Positions 1-8,485 of a stretch of DNA of 36,192 bases are shown here, piece after piece. Source of the DNA: Acidimicrobiales bacterium (GTDB taxonomy: Bacteria > Actinomycetota > Acidimicrobiia > Acidimicrobiales > SZUA-35). Location: NCBI GenBank assembly GCA_024644005.1, contig JAHELU010000017.1:1-36192 (forward strand), in the 5' to 3' direction. The first letter of the stretch is position 1; each line of letters opens with the position of its first letter. A program made the translations under genes and the position numbers. Below the pieces are notes generated by a model. The model made no database searches. It was not told where the DNA came from and saw only the letters and a program-made list of their open reading frames with translations.

Positions 1-80
1 CCGCCAGATCGCGCCGTCGGTTCCTGGCGGGGTGGACGACCGCCCCCTCCGGGACGGGATCCGACGGCGCGATCTGGCGG
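1..80. repeat. Perfect 20-bp inverted repeat at window edge
   Basis: Bases 1-20 (ccgccagatcgcgccgtcgg) are the exact reverse complement of bases 61-80, separated by 40 bp. One arm begins at the very first base of the window and both lie inside an open frame. It could be a real hairpin. Arms flush with a sequence end are also typical of assembly or chimera artefacts. Confidence 0.85.
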
Positions 81-254
81 CGGGACGACACGGGCTGGAT
101 CCGGCTGCCCGTCGACGGGCTGGCGAGTGACCCCTTCGCCAACTCGATCACCGTCCACGGCCTGGCGGCGAGAGACGGGCTCGTGGTGGCGATCGGCCGC
201 GATCGCGGTCGAGCCGGAGCCTGGGTGGCCACGGTCGACGCGCTGACCGGCTAG
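3..254 (+). CDS. Hypothetical protein, C-terminal fragment
   Basis: An open frame runs in from the left edge and stops at TAG 252-254, leaving 83 codons. The readable part contains short tryptophan/glycine strands (SDGAIWRRDDTGWIRLP, then DGLVVAIGRDR and GAWVATVDALTG). That spacing recalls beta-propeller or sialidase-like repeat blades, but one or two blades are not enough to name a family. The first 20 bases are an exact inverted copy of 61-80, so the extreme N-terminal residues here may not be genuine. It converges on the lipoprotein gene at 268 with a 13-bp gap. Function unknown. Confidence 0.5.
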   Translation, partial: ARSRRRFLAGWTTAPSGTGSDGAIWRRDDTGWIRLPVDGLASDPFANSITVHGLAARDGLVVAIGRDRGRAGAWVATVDALTG

Positions 255-267
255 CCGGCGTGGGACG

Positions 268-756
268 CTACTCCACCTGATCGAGCTCGGCGCAGTGGAG
301 CACGTCCGGCCGGCCGCCACAGCTCAGACCGAACGCCTCGTAGTCGCTGCCCACCGGGGACCGGTCGAACAGCTCGTCGCAGGCCGCGCCGCTGCCGTCT
401 TCGCAGGCCTGCCACAGCCGATCGAGCGCCGGATCGTCGCCGACGGTCCAGCGCACGTCGATCAGGGCCAGGGCGGCTCCCAGTTGGTCGTCGCCGCCGG
501 TGCGCTCGATCACCACTCGGGCCCTGCGGCAACTCGCCACCAGCTCCTCGGTGGCCAGCTCGCCGAGCGGCCCTCGTTCGAGATCGTCAGCCGCCACGTC
601 CAGGACGCAGTCGATCACCCCGTCGGTGAGCCCGTCGGCCGAGAGCTGCTCTGCCGCCAGCTCGGCCCATGCGTCGGCCATCTCGTCCGGTTCCGCGGCG
701 CAACTGCCGAGCAGCAGGGACGCCACCGCCATCGCCAGCATCGCCGGCCGGGCCAT
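268..756 (-). CDS. Small secreted lipoprotein, unknown function
   Basis: With the ATG at 756 the product is 162 aa and starts MARPAMLAMAVASLLLGSC: a short signal peptide ending in a lipobox (LGS-C) with Cys19 as the lipidated residue. The mature part is acidic. Near the C-terminus it has ACEDGSGAACDELFDRSP then GSDYEAFGLSCGGR, a cysteine-containing pattern I associate with actinobacterial putative lipoproteins of no known function. An alternative GTG at 786 adds ten residues; an AGGAAGG sits only one base before it, which is too close to work well. It faces away from the DUF3048 genes' stop side and converges with the fragment at 254. Confidence 0.7.
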   Translation of the reverse strand: MARPAMLAMAVASLLLGSCAAEPDEMADAWAELAAEQLSADGLTDGVIDCVLDVAADDLERGPLGELATEELVASCRRARVVIERTGGDDQLGAALALIDVRWTVGDDPALDRLWQACEDGSGAACDELFDRSPVGSDYEAFGLSCGGRPDVLHCAELDQVE

Positions 757-862
757 CGGTATCAGGTACTGATTCGAAAGGACCACGCCTTCCTGTCGGC
801 CCGACCCGGCCGGATGAAAGCTGTTGCCATCGCAACCCCACGAGCCGGCCGGTGGAGACCGA

Positions 863-2215
863 TCAGCGGAGGATGCCGCTGCCGGCCCGGATCAGCTCGA
901 TCCAGGTACGACCGGGCGTCAGCTCGATGACCGAGCCGTCGGCGGTGGTCAGGGTGGCGACACTGGCCAGGGTCGGCCGGGTCCAGACCCCGCTGATCCG
1001 CTTGCCGGCGGTGAAGACCGTGGCCGGCCCCGTCCCCACGAAGACGAACTCCGGCACGTTGCTCCCCGAGCTGTCGACCATGCCGGTCGCCACCTCCTCG
1101 GCCTCGATCACCACGACGTTCGCCGCAGTGACCCGCTGGCCCGATGCGGTGGTGTGGTTGCGGCCCCCCTGGCTGCGGAGCCAAGCCGAGCCGTCCCATG
1201 ACCAGGCCGCCTTCGAAGCCCGGTAGGCCACCGTGAAGGAGCTCACGTCGGTACCGGGAACGGGATCGCCCGGGCTGCGGTAGGCGAACTGCGGTGGCGG
1301 CGGACCCCCTGCGGCGGATGCCCAATGGGGCGCCGTGTCGCTGTAGAGGTTCGACGGGGCCCGCCTCGACCGGCTCCGCCAGTATCCGGACGACGTGCCG
1401 GCATTGCGGTTCTGGACCCGGGGCTGGGACCGGATCAGGGCGTCGGTGACCTGATTGGCCCCGGAGTAGAGCAGGAGTGGCGAGCCGAGACCGTTGAGGA
1501 TCCCGATGTCGGTGGTCCTGGCCGAGCGGATGGGACCGACGATCGTGGGGGTGCTGTGGAAGACTGCGGCGAAGCGCGTGATGCCGCCCTCCACCTCCTC
1601 CTCGATCACGAGGTCGGCCGCGTTGAGCCCCGTCTGGGGCCGGGCCCGGCTGCCGTTGTCGATCTTGACCACCGCGGCTGGCCGGTTCGGCGGGTCTCCT
1701 GGCAGGCCCGTCAGCGGGTACGTGCCGGGGATCACCGCAGGTGGCGGTGCAACCGCTGGACTGACCGGATCGTCCTGGCCGAGCGAGCCGAGCACGCCCC
1801 GGTAGATCGAGACGTCGCCGCCCCCGCCACCACCGGTGGTCGTGACCGGTCCGGCTCCGCTGCCGCCGGTGGTGACCGGGCTGTCCGCGCCACCGTCGGC
1901 GCCGCCGCCGTCAGCCGGCTCGGCGGTCGATGGGGGCGTCGTCGTTGCCGGGACGGTCGTCGGCAGCTCGCCGGCGGTGAACGCCAGTTCGTCGACGTCG
2001 ATGACGTGGTGTCGCTTGATCGGCGCGGTCGAGGTGTCGCCGGCGACGGTCGTGGCGACGGTCGTCGACGGTCGCAGGCTCGTCGACGAGCTCGGCCCGG
2101 CCTGGCCGGTGTCGGCGGTCCCGCACCCGGCTGCGAGCAGCAGGGCCGCTGCGGTCAGCACTGCGCTGGCCCGGTGGGGGCGGGACGGCGTCGGCCCATG
2201 GCGGTGGCCGGTCAA
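863..2215 (-). CDS. DUF3048 (YerB-like) lipoprotein, paralog 2
   Basis: A 450-aa secreted lipoprotein. The N-terminus has basic residues, a hydrophobic stretch and the lipobox LAAGC (Cys31), then a Thr/Ser/Gly-rich linker to about residue 140. The globular part matches the DUF3048 N-terminal domain (PLTGLPGDPPNRPAAVVKID, then ADLVIEEEVEGGITRFAAVF and GPIRSARTTD). The C-terminal DUF3048_C ends in GRTWIEL. The family is exported and its biochemical role is unknown. I chose the TTG at 2215 because it overlaps the TGA of the upstream paralog (TTGA), has a GGGG about 8 bases before it, and leaves a sensible signal peptide; a GTG at 2161 would give a shorter one. The frame continues upstream only as antisense to nothing useful. 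It is the second gene of a tandem pair with 2212-3456. Confidence 0.85.
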   Translation of the reverse strand: MTGHRHGPTPSRPHRASAVLTAAALLLAAGCGTADTGQAGPSSSTSLRPSTTVATTVAGDTSTAPIKRHHVIDVDELAFTAGELPTTVPATTTPPSTAEPADGGGADGGADSPVTTGGSGAGPVTTTGGGGGGDVSIYRGVLGSLGQDDPVSPAVAPPPAVIPGTYPLTGLPGDPPNRPAAVVKIDNGSRARPQTGLNAADLVIEEEVEGGITRFAAVFHSTPTIVGPIRSARTTDIGILNGLGSPLLLYSGANQVTDALIRSQPRVQNRNAGTSSGYWRSRSRRAPSNLYSDTAPHWASAAGGPPPPQFAYRSPGDPVPGTDVSSFTVAYRASKAAWSWDGSAWLRSQGGRNHTTASGQRVTAANVVVIEAEEVATGMVDSSGSNVPEFVFVGTGPATVFTAGKRISGVWTRPTLASVATLTTADGSVIELTPGRTWIELIRAGSGILR

Positions 2216-3456
2216 CGGAGCATCCCCGATCCCGTCTCGGTGAGCTGGATCCAGGTCCGCCCCGGTGCCAGCTCGATTGCCACGCCGGGGCTGTGGGTCA
2301 GGGTGGCGACGCTGCGGAGCGTCGGCCGGGTCCAGGTGCCCTCGATCCGCTTGCCGCCGGTGAAGACGGTGGCCCGCCCGGTGCCGACGAACACGAACTC
2401 CGGGACCGCCCCGCCGGATGCGTCGACCATGCCGGTATCGACCCGCTCGGCCTCGATGACCACCACGTTGGCGGCGCTGACCTGCTCGCCGGACACCAGT
2501 CGGTGCTCGGCCCCCCGCTGCCATCGCAACCACCGCTCGCCGTCCCACTTCCAGCGGGCGGTCGACGACGGGTAGGCCACGGTCAGCTCGCTTGCGGTGG
2601 CGCCGGGAACGGTGTCGCCGGGGTCCCGGTAGACGAACTGCGGCGGTGGTGGACCGCCGGTGGCCGAGGCCCAATGGGGTGCGGTGTCGGTGTAGAGATC
2701 GGATGGTGCGCGACGGGTCCGGTCACGCCAGTAGCCGGACGAGCTGCCGTGGCTGCGGTTCTGGATGCCAGGCTGGCTCCTCAGGATGCCCTCGGTGATC
2801 CGGTTGGCGCCCGAGTAGAGCAGCAACGGCCGGCCGAGCCCACTGACGAGGGCCACGTCCGTGGTCCGCCCGGACCGGACCGGACCGACGATGGAGGGCC
2901 TGCTGTGGAAGATGGCGGCGAACCGGGTGACCCCGCCCTCCACCTCCTCCTCGATGACGAGGTCGGCGGCATTGAGCCCCGTCTGGGGAGCGGCGGCCCG
3001 GCCGTTGTCGATCTTCACCGCCGCCGCCGGCCGGTCGGGGACCGTCCCGGCCTCTCCGGTCAGGGGCAGCACGCCCGGCTCGGCCCGGGGCGGGATCAAG
3101 GCGCCGGCAACCACCCGCTCGTCGGGGTCGAACGTGCCGATCACCCCGCGGTAGATGCCCTCTGGATCGCCGCCGGGGTCCACCGCGATCGTGGTGACGG
3201 GGGCGAGGCCGCTTCCGGCGGTCGTCGGCGTCGTCGAGCTGGCCGTCGAGCGGCCGTCAGCGGGGATCGGGATGGTGGTGGTGACCTCGTCGGGCTCCGG
3301 CTCGATCTCACCGTCGCGCAGCGTCGGGACGGAGCTGACGGCGAACGCCAGATCATCAGCGCCGTCTCCTTGATCGGCGGCGGTGCCGTCCTCGCCGGAA
3401 CAGGCGCTGAGCAGCAGTGCCACGACGGCCACGAGGACCGGGAATCGAGTGGTCAT
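2212..3456 (-). CDS. DUF3048 (YerB-like) lipoprotein, paralog 1
   Basis: A 414-aa protein starting MTTRFPVLVAVVALLLSAC, a clear lipoprotein signal with Cys19. After a low-complexity Thr/Pro linker comes the same two-domain body as its neighbour: PLTGEAGTVPDRPAAAVKID, ADLVIEEEVEGGVTRFAAIF, LLYSGAN, GSSSGYWRDRTRRAPSDLYT, and a C-terminal TWTRPTLRSVATL...GRTWIQL. GGAGGAGA lies just before the ATG at 3456, a strong ribosome binding site. Its TGA overlaps the TTG of the downstream paralog, so the pair is probably one translationally coupled unit produced by tandem duplication. The GntR gene ends 67 bp upstream on the same strand and could be co-transcribed. Localisation is from the lipobox; function is not known for the family. 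Confidence 0.9.
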   Translation of the reverse strand: MTTRFPVLVAVVALLLSACSGEDGTAADQGDGADDLAFAVSSVPTLRDGEIEPEPDEVTTTIPIPADGRSTASSTTPTTAGSGLAPVTTIAVDPGGDPEGIYRGVIGTFDPDERVVAGALIPPRAEPGVLPLTGEAGTVPDRPAAAVKIDNGRAAAPQTGLNAADLVIEEEVEGGVTRFAAIFHSRPSIVGPVRSGRTTDVALVSGLGRPLLLYSGANRITEGILRSQPGIQNRSHGSSSGYWRDRTRRAPSDLYTDTAPHWASATGGPPPPQFVYRDPGDTVPGATASELTVAYPSSTARWKWDGERWLRWQRGAEHRLVSGEQVSAANVVVIEAERVDTGMVDASGGAVPEFVFVGTGRATVFTGGKRIEGTWTRPTLRSVATLTHSPGVAIELAPGRTWIQLTETGSGMLR

Positions 3457-3523
3457 GATCGGTCTCCTCCGACCACCTCCATCGACCGCCGAGCCGAGCG
3501 ATTGAGAGAATGCGACCGGCGGA

Positions 3524-4264
3524 CTAGCCCCCGCCCACGAGCCGGAGCCCCGATCCGGCGCCTGCGTCGTCGGCCTTGGCCTTCGAGAGCTCGACGACGA
3601 ACTCGGTGAGGTGGCCGGGGAACCGGTGCTCGGACATCAGGATGGCCCGCTCCCCCTCCCCGAACGTGGTCCGTCGTACCACGAGAGCGGCGCTGCCGGG
3701 CGGCACCTGCAACAGATCGGCGTCGGCCTCCGACATCGGCTCCGCGCCAATGGTCTGCGTGGCCCGGAACGGCCCGACCGGCAACAGGTCGTGGAAGCTC
3801 GACTCGGCCACCTGGGCTCTCGACAGGTCGGCGCCGAGATCTTCCCTGCACCAGACGGTGACCCGTGCGAACGGCCGCCCGTCGGCGAGGTCGACCCGGC
3901 TGACCTCGAGCACACGAGGGCCGAGAACCGGCGCCACCTCCGCCGGGGAGACGACGAAGGCGAAGTCGATGATCTCCCGCTCCGACGTTCGGCCGGAGGC
4001 GGCGAGCTGCCGCTCGATCGAGACCAGGGCGTCGAGCGACTGCGGAAACGGCTCGGCCGCCACCATCCAGCCGAATCCCTGGCGGGACGCGACGAGCCCC
4101 TCGGAACGCAGCACCTCCAGGGCCTTGCGGATGGTCACCCGGCTGGCCCCGTGCAGCGCGCCGAGCGAGGCCTCGCTGGGGAGGACCTGGCCGGCCCCGT
4201 ACTCGCCGGAGGTGATCTTGCGCCGCAGTGACTCGGCGATGTCCAGGTAGATTACTTTCCTCAC
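3524..4264 (-). CDS. GntR/HutC-family transcriptional regulator
   Basis: A 246-aa one-component regulator. Residues 5-70 form the winged helix-turn-helix of the GntR family ([33 protein letters not shown], then the [19 protein letters not shown] wing). Residues about 85-240 form a UTRA effector domain of the HutC subfamily ([40 protein letters not shown]). UTRA domains bind small sugars, amino acids or related ligands; the ligand here cannot be read. The GTG at 4264 is the only start that fits the domain edge; the frame upstream has no other sensible start before running under aconitase. A consensus TATAAT ends four bases before it. It is divergent from aconitase across about 130 bp, so regulation of aconitase, itself, or the DUF3048 pair is an inference from position. 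Confidence 0.9.
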   Translation of the reverse strand: MRKVIYLDIAESLRRKITSGEYGAGQVLPSEASLGALHGASRVTIRKALEVLRSEGLVASRQGFGWMVAAEPFPQSLDALVSIERQLAASGRTSEREIIDFAFVVSPAEVAPVLGPRVLEVSRVDLADGRPFARVTVWCREDLGADLSRAQVAESSFHDLLPVGPFRATQTIGAEPMSEADADLLQVPPGSAALVVRRTTFGEGERAILMSEHRFPGHLTEFVVELSKAKADDAGAGSGLRLVGGG

Positions 4265-4300
4265 TTGTATTATAGTTGTATCAGAGTTTGCGGATAGTTT
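4252..4300. promoter_or_regulatory. AT-rich divergent control region, GntR/aconitase
   Basis: This stretch is conspicuously AT-rich against its surroundings. On the minus strand it has a perfect TATAAT (4274-4269) just before the GntR GTG. On the plus strand it has two direct copies of the half-site a[cg]ttgtat (4263-4270 and 4274-4281), 11 bp apart, about one helical turn. This is a plausible operator for the adjacent HutC-type regulator and could serve both directions. I find no good -35. TATAAT sits only 4 bases from the GTG, nearer than usual for a leaderless start, so the transcription start is unclear. Confidence 0.45.
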
Positions 4301-4394
4301 CGAGTCGGCCGATCTGGGGACAACGGACGCACTCGCCGTACCAGCGGAACCAAGTCGCCGACCCGACCCGGCGAGACGAACGGAAGGCATCGCC

Positions 4395-6683
4395 ATGGCA
4401 GAACGAGGTCCAGAGACGCCCATCGAGCTCATCGAGGGGGTGTACCGAACCCTCGACGAGCGGGTGGGTGCCTTCCGCGAACGGCTCGGCCGACCGCTCA
4501 CCCTGTCGGAGAAGATCCTGGCGAACCACCTCGACGATCCGGACACCGAGGTCGAGCGGGGGGTCAGCTACGTCGACTTCCGCCCCGATCGGGTGGCCAT
4601 GCAGGACGCAACGGCCCAGATGGCGTGGCTCCAGTTCCAGACCGCAGGGTTGAGCGAGGTCGCGGTGCCCACCACCACCCACTGCGACCACCTGATCCAG
4701 GCCAGGGAGGACGGCAAGAAGGACCTGCTGGCCGCCCTGGACAACAACGAGGAGGTCTACGAGTTCCTCGAGTCGGTGAGTGCCCGCTACGGCGCCGGCT
4801 TCTGGAAGCCGGGGAGCGGCATCATCCACCAGGTCGTGCTCGAGAACTACGCGTTCCCCGGGGGGATGATGATCGGGACCGACAGCCACACGCCGAACGG
4901 CGGTGGGCTCGGCATGATCGCCATCGGTGTCGGCGGCGCCGATGCGGTCGACGTGATGACCGGCTTCCCGTGGAACGTCCGGTGGCCGAAGCTGATCGGC
5001 ATCCACCTGACCGGTGCGCTGTCCGGCTGGTCGGCCCCGAAGGACGTGATCCTCAAGGTCGCCGAGATCCTGACCGTCAAGGGCGGGACGGGGGCGATCG
5101 TGGAGTACTTCGGTCCGGGAGCGAACAGCCTCAGCGCCACGGGCAAGGCCACGATCTGCAACATGGGAGCCGAGATCGGCGCCACCACCTCGGTGTTCGG
5201 TTACGACGACGCCATGGCACGCTACCTCAAGTCGACCGGCCGCGAGGCGACCGCGGACGCGGCGAACCAGGTGGCCCACCACCTCCGGTCGGACGACGAG
5301 GTCCTCGAAGATCCCGGGCGGTTCTTCGACCAGGTCATCGAGATCGACCTGTCGACCCTCCGGCCCCACATCAACGGGCCCCACACCCCCGACCTGGCCC
5401 GGGAGGTGTCGGCCCTCGGCGCAGAGGCCGAGGCCAACGGCTGGCCACTGGAGATCAGCGCCGCCCTCATCGGCAGCTGCACCAACTCGTCCTACGAGGA
5501 CATCACCCGGGCAGCTTCGATCGCCCGCCAGGCCGCAGCGGAGGGGCTGCGGGCCAGGACGAAGCTGATGATCACGCCCGGTTCCGAACAGGTGCGGGCC
5601 ACCATCGAGCGGGACGGGCTCCTCGCGGACTTCGAGGCCCTCGGGGCCACGGTGCTGGCCAACGCCTGCGGCCCCTGCATCGGACAGTGGGACCGCTCGG
5701 AAGAGGAGGGCCACACCCCGGGAGAGACCAACGTCATCGTCACCTCCTACAACCGGAACTTCCCGAAGCGCAACGACGGCGACGGGGCGACCCTGGCATT
5801 CGTGACCTCACCGGAGACCGTGATGGCCCTGGCGCTGTCCGGCCGGGTCGACTTCGATCCGTTGAGCGACTCCCTCACCACCGACGACGGCCGGGAGGTC
5901 CGGCTCGATGTGCCGGTCGGCATCGAGTTGCCGCCCCAGGGGTTCGACGAGGGCGAGAGCGGCTTCGTCGCTCCCCCGGAGGACGGATCGGATGTCGAGG
6001 TGATCGTCTCCCCCACCTCCGATCGGCTGCAGCTCCTCGAGCCGTTTCCCGCCTGGGACGGCAAGGACTTCGAGAACCTGCCGATCCTGGTCAAGGCCCA
6101 GGGCAAGTTCACCACCGACCACATCTCGATGGCCGGACCGTGGTTGCGGTACCGGGGTCACCTCGAGAACATCTCCGGCAACCTCTACCTCGGCGCGGTC
6201 AGCGCCTTCAACGAGGGCATCGTCGGCATGGGCAAGAACCAGCTGACCGGGGAGCGCCAGAGCTTCCCCGACATCGCCAAGGCCTACCACGAGGCGGGCG
6301 TGCCGTGGGCTGCCATCGGCGACGAGAACATGGGCGAGGGCTCGTCGCGCGAGCATGCGGCCATGGAGCCCCGGTTCCGGGGCTGCGTGCTCATCCTGGC
6401 CCGGTCGTTCGCCAGGATCCACGAGACCAACCTCAAGAAGCAGGGCATCGTGCCGCTGACCTTCGCCGATCCTGCGGACTACGACAGGATCGGCGAGGAC
6501 GACCGGCTGGGGACCGAGGGCCTCGCCGACCTCGCCCCCGGTCAGCCGGTCACGGTCACGGTGACCACCCCGGACGGCGAGCAGTGGAGCTTCGAGGGCA
6601 ACCACACCTTCAGCGACGACCAGATCGGCTGGTTCAAGGCCGGGTCCGCCCTCGCCGTCATTCGCCGCCAAGTCGAGCGCTGA
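4395..6683 (+). CDS. acn: Aconitate hydratase, mitochondrial type
   Basis: A 762-aa aconitase that interconverts citrate and isocitrate in the TCA cycle. The [4Fe-4S] ligands are Cys362 ([10 protein letters not shown]), Cys425 and Cys428 ([13 protein letters not shown]). The C-terminal swivel domain carries [25 protein letters not shown], and the substrate-binding [17 protein letters not shown]. The length and these motifs match the mitochondrial/Cytophaga-type family rather than the roughly 900-aa bacterial AcnA or AcnB. ATG 4395 has GGAAGG about eight bases upstream. The HAD-PlsC gene converges on it with only a 6-bp gap. It is divergent from a GntR regulator, an arrangement that makes local control of aconitase likely but unproven. 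Confidence 0.97.
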   Translation: MAERGPETPIELIEGVYRTLDERVGAFRERLGRPLTLSEKILANHLDDPDTEVERGVSYVDFRPDRVAMQDATAQMAWLQFQTAGLSEVAVPTTTHCDHLIQAREDGKKDLLAALDNNEEVYEFLESVSARYGAGFWKPGSGIIHQVVLENYAFPGGMMIGTDSHTPNGGGLGMIAIGVGGADAVDVMTGFPWNVRWPKLIGIHLTGALSGWSAPKDVILKVAEILTVKGGTGAIVEYFGPGANSLSATGKATICNMGAEIGATTSVFGYDDAMARYLKSTGREATADAANQVAHHLRSDDEVLEDPGRFFDQVIEIDLSTLRPHINGPHTPDLAREVSALGAEAEANGWPLEISAALIGSCTNSSYEDITRAASIARQAAAEGLRARTKLMITPGSEQVRATIERDGLLADFEALGATVLANACGPCIGQWDRSEEEGHTPGETNVIVTSYNRNFPKRNDGDGATLAFVTSPETVMALALSGRVDFDPLSDSLTTDDGREVRLDVPVGIELPPQGFDEGESGFVAPPEDGSDVEVIVSPTSDRLQLLEPFPAWDGKDFENLPILVKAQGKFTTDHISMAGPWLRYRGHLENISGNLYLGAVSAFNEGIVGMGKNQLTGERQSFPDIAKAYHEAGVPWAAIGDENMGEGSSREHAAMEPRFRGCVLILARSFARIHETNLKKQGIVPLTFADPADYDRIGEDDRLGTEGLADLAPGQPVTVTVTTPDGEQWSFEGNHTFSDDQIGWFKAGSALAVIRRQVER

Positions 6684-6689
6684 CGGCGC

Positions 6690-8177
6690 TCAACCAGTGG
6701 CCGGCCCCGGGGGGACGGTGCTGGCCAGCTGATCCGGGGTCGGCTCCCGGCGCTCCCGGCGCTCCCGGGCCTCCGCTGGCAACAGGTCGACGATCCTGGC
6801 CATGAGCTCGACCGTGGCCAGGCCGATGTCGTCGGTGCGGGGCCGATAGGGCTGGCCGACGGTCACGGTGACCGTCGGCGGGTCGGCGACGTTCAACACG
6901 TACGGCACCCGGGAGCTCCGCGGCCAGGCGCGCTCGGTGCCCCACAGCCCGACGGGGGCGATCGGTGCGCCGGTCTCGATGGCCATGCGGACCGCACCGT
7001 GGCGGCCTTCGAGGACGGGCTCGAAGAACTGCTCGCCTCGGGGGATCGTGCCCTGGGGGAACACGGCGAGCAGCTCACCGGCCCGAATGGCCCGTGCGGC
7101 CTCGATCATCGGGGCATCGCTCCCACTGCGCCGGTCGACTCGGATCGCCCCGAGCGACCTCGTGAGCGAGCCGACGACGGGGGCGTCGGTGACCTCCTTC
7201 TTGGCGAGGAAGCGCACCGGCCGACCGGCCCTGGCCGAAGCGTGGGCGACGACGAGCGGATCGAGGTAGCTGCGGTGATTGGCTGCGAGCACCACTCCGC
7301 CGCTGGTCGGCAGGTTGGACAGCCCGTCGATCGTGATGTCGACCCAGGGGAGCAGCTCGGGGCGGAGCAGCTTCGCTAGCACGGCCTGCGGTTCGATACC
7401 GCTCGGTTTCGGCACCCCCGGCGGGGCGTTGAACCAGACTCGCGGCCACCGTTTCAGCGTGGCGTAGGCGAGGAGACGAGGATCGGGATTGACCGCCACC
7501 GGGTGGCCGACGCTCGACAGCATCGGCAGATCGAAGATGCTGTCGGAATAGGCGTAGCTGTCTGCCAGGTCGATGCGGTTGGCGCCGGCCCAGACCGCAA
7601 CCGATCGGGCCTTGCCCCGCGACCAGACGAACTCACCGTCGATCGTGCCGTCATAGACCTTGTCGTCAACTCGGTCGTCAACTCGGTCGTCAACTCGGTC
7701 GTCAACTCGGTCGTCAACTCGATCGTCAACTCGGCCGTCACCGTCACCGTCACCGGCGATCCGGTAGCGGGTGGCGAGCACGTCGTCGAACCCCAGGCGC
7801 GCCGCGAAGGGAGCGACGAGATCGAACGGCGTCGTGGTGGCGAGCACGAGCTTGCGCCCTGCGTTGCGGTGGTCGGCCATCGTCTCCCGGGCGAACGGCT
7901 CGACCAGCTCCGAGAGGCCGATCGCCACGTCGGCGGCCACACGGCGGACCGTCGTCACCGGCCAGCCCCTGGCCGCCCGCGGCGCCGCCTGCCGGGTGAG
8001 CAGCATCGCAGGCAGGGTCTCGCCGAACGCATCGAAGATCCCGATGACCAGGCGCTCACCGGGGACCGGCCGGCGGGCCAGCAGGCCGTGTCGGCGCAAC
8101 GCCTCCGAGATCACCGGTCCGCTGGCGCCGGGGAGCAATGTGCGATCGAGATCGAAGAACGCTGCGGCCCGTGGCAT
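6690..8177 (-). CDS. HAD-IB phosphatase / PlsC acyltransferase fusion
   Basis: A 495-aa two-domain protein of the type annotated in mycobacteria as Rv2483c-like. Residues 1-240 are a HAD-IB phosphatase: motif I FFDLDRT (Asp9, Asp11), a Thr-rich motif II near 113-116, and the acidic motif DSYAYSDSIFDLPML (206-220). Residues 275-470 are a PlsC/LPLAT acyltransferase with NHRSYLD (His301-x4-Asp306) and FPQGT (373-377). The latter motif is usually FPEGT, so Gln375 is unusual. Expected role is acylation of lysophosphatidate or a similar lysophospholipid at the membrane; the phosphatase substrate is unknown. Residues 149-172 are six RVDD units coded by a 12-bp tandem repeat in the HAD domain. A TANNNT hexamer (TACCGT) lies 8 bases before the ATG and no ribosome site is visible. 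Confidence 0.9.
   Translation of the reverse strand: MPRAAAFFDLDRTLLPGASGPVISEALRRHGLLARRPVPGERLVIGIFDAFGETLPAMLLTRQAAPRAARGWPVTTVRRVAADVAIGLSELVEPFARETMADHRNAGRKLVLATTTPFDLVAPFAARLGFDDVLATRYRIAGDGDGDGRVDDRVDDRVDDRVDDRVDDRVDDKVYDGTIDGEFVWSRGKARSVAVWAGANRIDLADSYAYSDSIFDLPMLSSVGHPVAVNPDPRLLAYATLKRWPRVWFNAPPGVPKPSGIEPQAVLAKLLRPELLPWVDITIDGLSNLPTSGGVVLAANHRSYLDPLVVAHASARAGRPVRFLAKKEVTDAPVVGSLTRSLGAIRVDRRSGSDAPMIEAARAIRAGELLAVFPQGTIPRGEQFFEPVLEGRHGAVRMAIETGAPIAPVGLWGTERAWPRSSRVPYVLNVADPPTVTVTVGQPYRPRTDDIGLATVELMARIVDLLPAEARERRERREPTPDQLASTVPPGPATG
7662..7752 (+). repeat. 12-bp tandem repeat inside HAD-PlsC gene
   Basis: The unit gtcgtcaactcg occurs five times perfectly and once with a single mismatch at 7662-7733. 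It is followed by three copies of ccgtca (7735-7752). On the coding strand the 12-mer gives RVDD repeats and the 6-mer gives GD repeats, so copy-number change would keep the frame. It falls between conserved HAD motifs, where a surface insert would sit. Confidence 0.95.
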
Positions 8178-8255
8178 GACGGTCGACGGTATCGGCTGAT
8201 CAGGACCGTCGCCGCCGTGTCGGCCACGCCCCGGACCGGGCGACCGGGAAAACGA

Positions 8256-8285
8256 CGAAACCGGCCGCAGGAGCGACCGGTTTCG
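8256..8285. other. 9-bp perfect stem-loop in divergent spacer
   Basis: The sequence cgaaaccgg (8256-8264) pairs with ccggtttcg (8277-8285) around a 12-base loop. It lies between the HAD-PlsC start (8177) and the LysR gene, not after any gene, and has no T tract. An ordinary terminator is therefore unlikely, and a regulatory or leader structure is possible. The rest of 8178-8485 holds the elements listed separately; I see no further gene there. Confidence 0.5.
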
Positions 8286-8354
8286 GATGAACGAAGGGAC
8301 AGAAGGGGGGTTTGTCCGCTTCGATTGAGTCGAATCAGACTGGAGGGGGAACCA

Positions 8355-8417
8355 GTGCTGTTCGAACCTCGATCACCCTACCGGCGGGCCCGACATCTGT
8401 CTACCTGGTCAAGGTGA
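8355..8417 (+). CDS. Possible 20-aa leader peptide upstream of LysR
   Basis: A GTG at 8355 follows GGAGGGGG at ideal spacing and opens a 20-codon frame ending TGA at 8415-8417. The product (MLFEPRSPYRRARHLSTWSR) is arginine-rich and resembles nothing I know. It ends inside the CAAG-N7-CTTG dyad in front of LysR. A good ribosome site is the only real support; it could be chance. Confidence 0.2.
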   Translation: MLFEPRSPYRRARHLSTWSR

Positions 8418-8441
8418 TATCTTGCATCTGTTGAGTAGATT
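8410..8441 (+). promoter_or_regulatory. Candidate LysR operator and -10 element
   Basis: CAAG (8410-8413) and CTTG (8421-8424) form a 15-bp dyad of the size LysR-type regulators bind. TAGATT (8436-8441), a TANNNT -10 hexamer, follows, and the dyad occupies the -35 region about 65 bp before the LysR ATG. That is the usual position for autoregulation by this family. No -35 consensus is visible. Confidence 0.35.
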
Positions 8442-8485
8442 GCTCCAGCGACAAGACGGTTCGATATGTGCCATCATCCATAGCG

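Noticed and set aside
4281-5714. A 477-codon minus-strand frame opposite aconitase
   Set aside because: Antisense shadow of a strongly conserved enzyme with no domain of its own.
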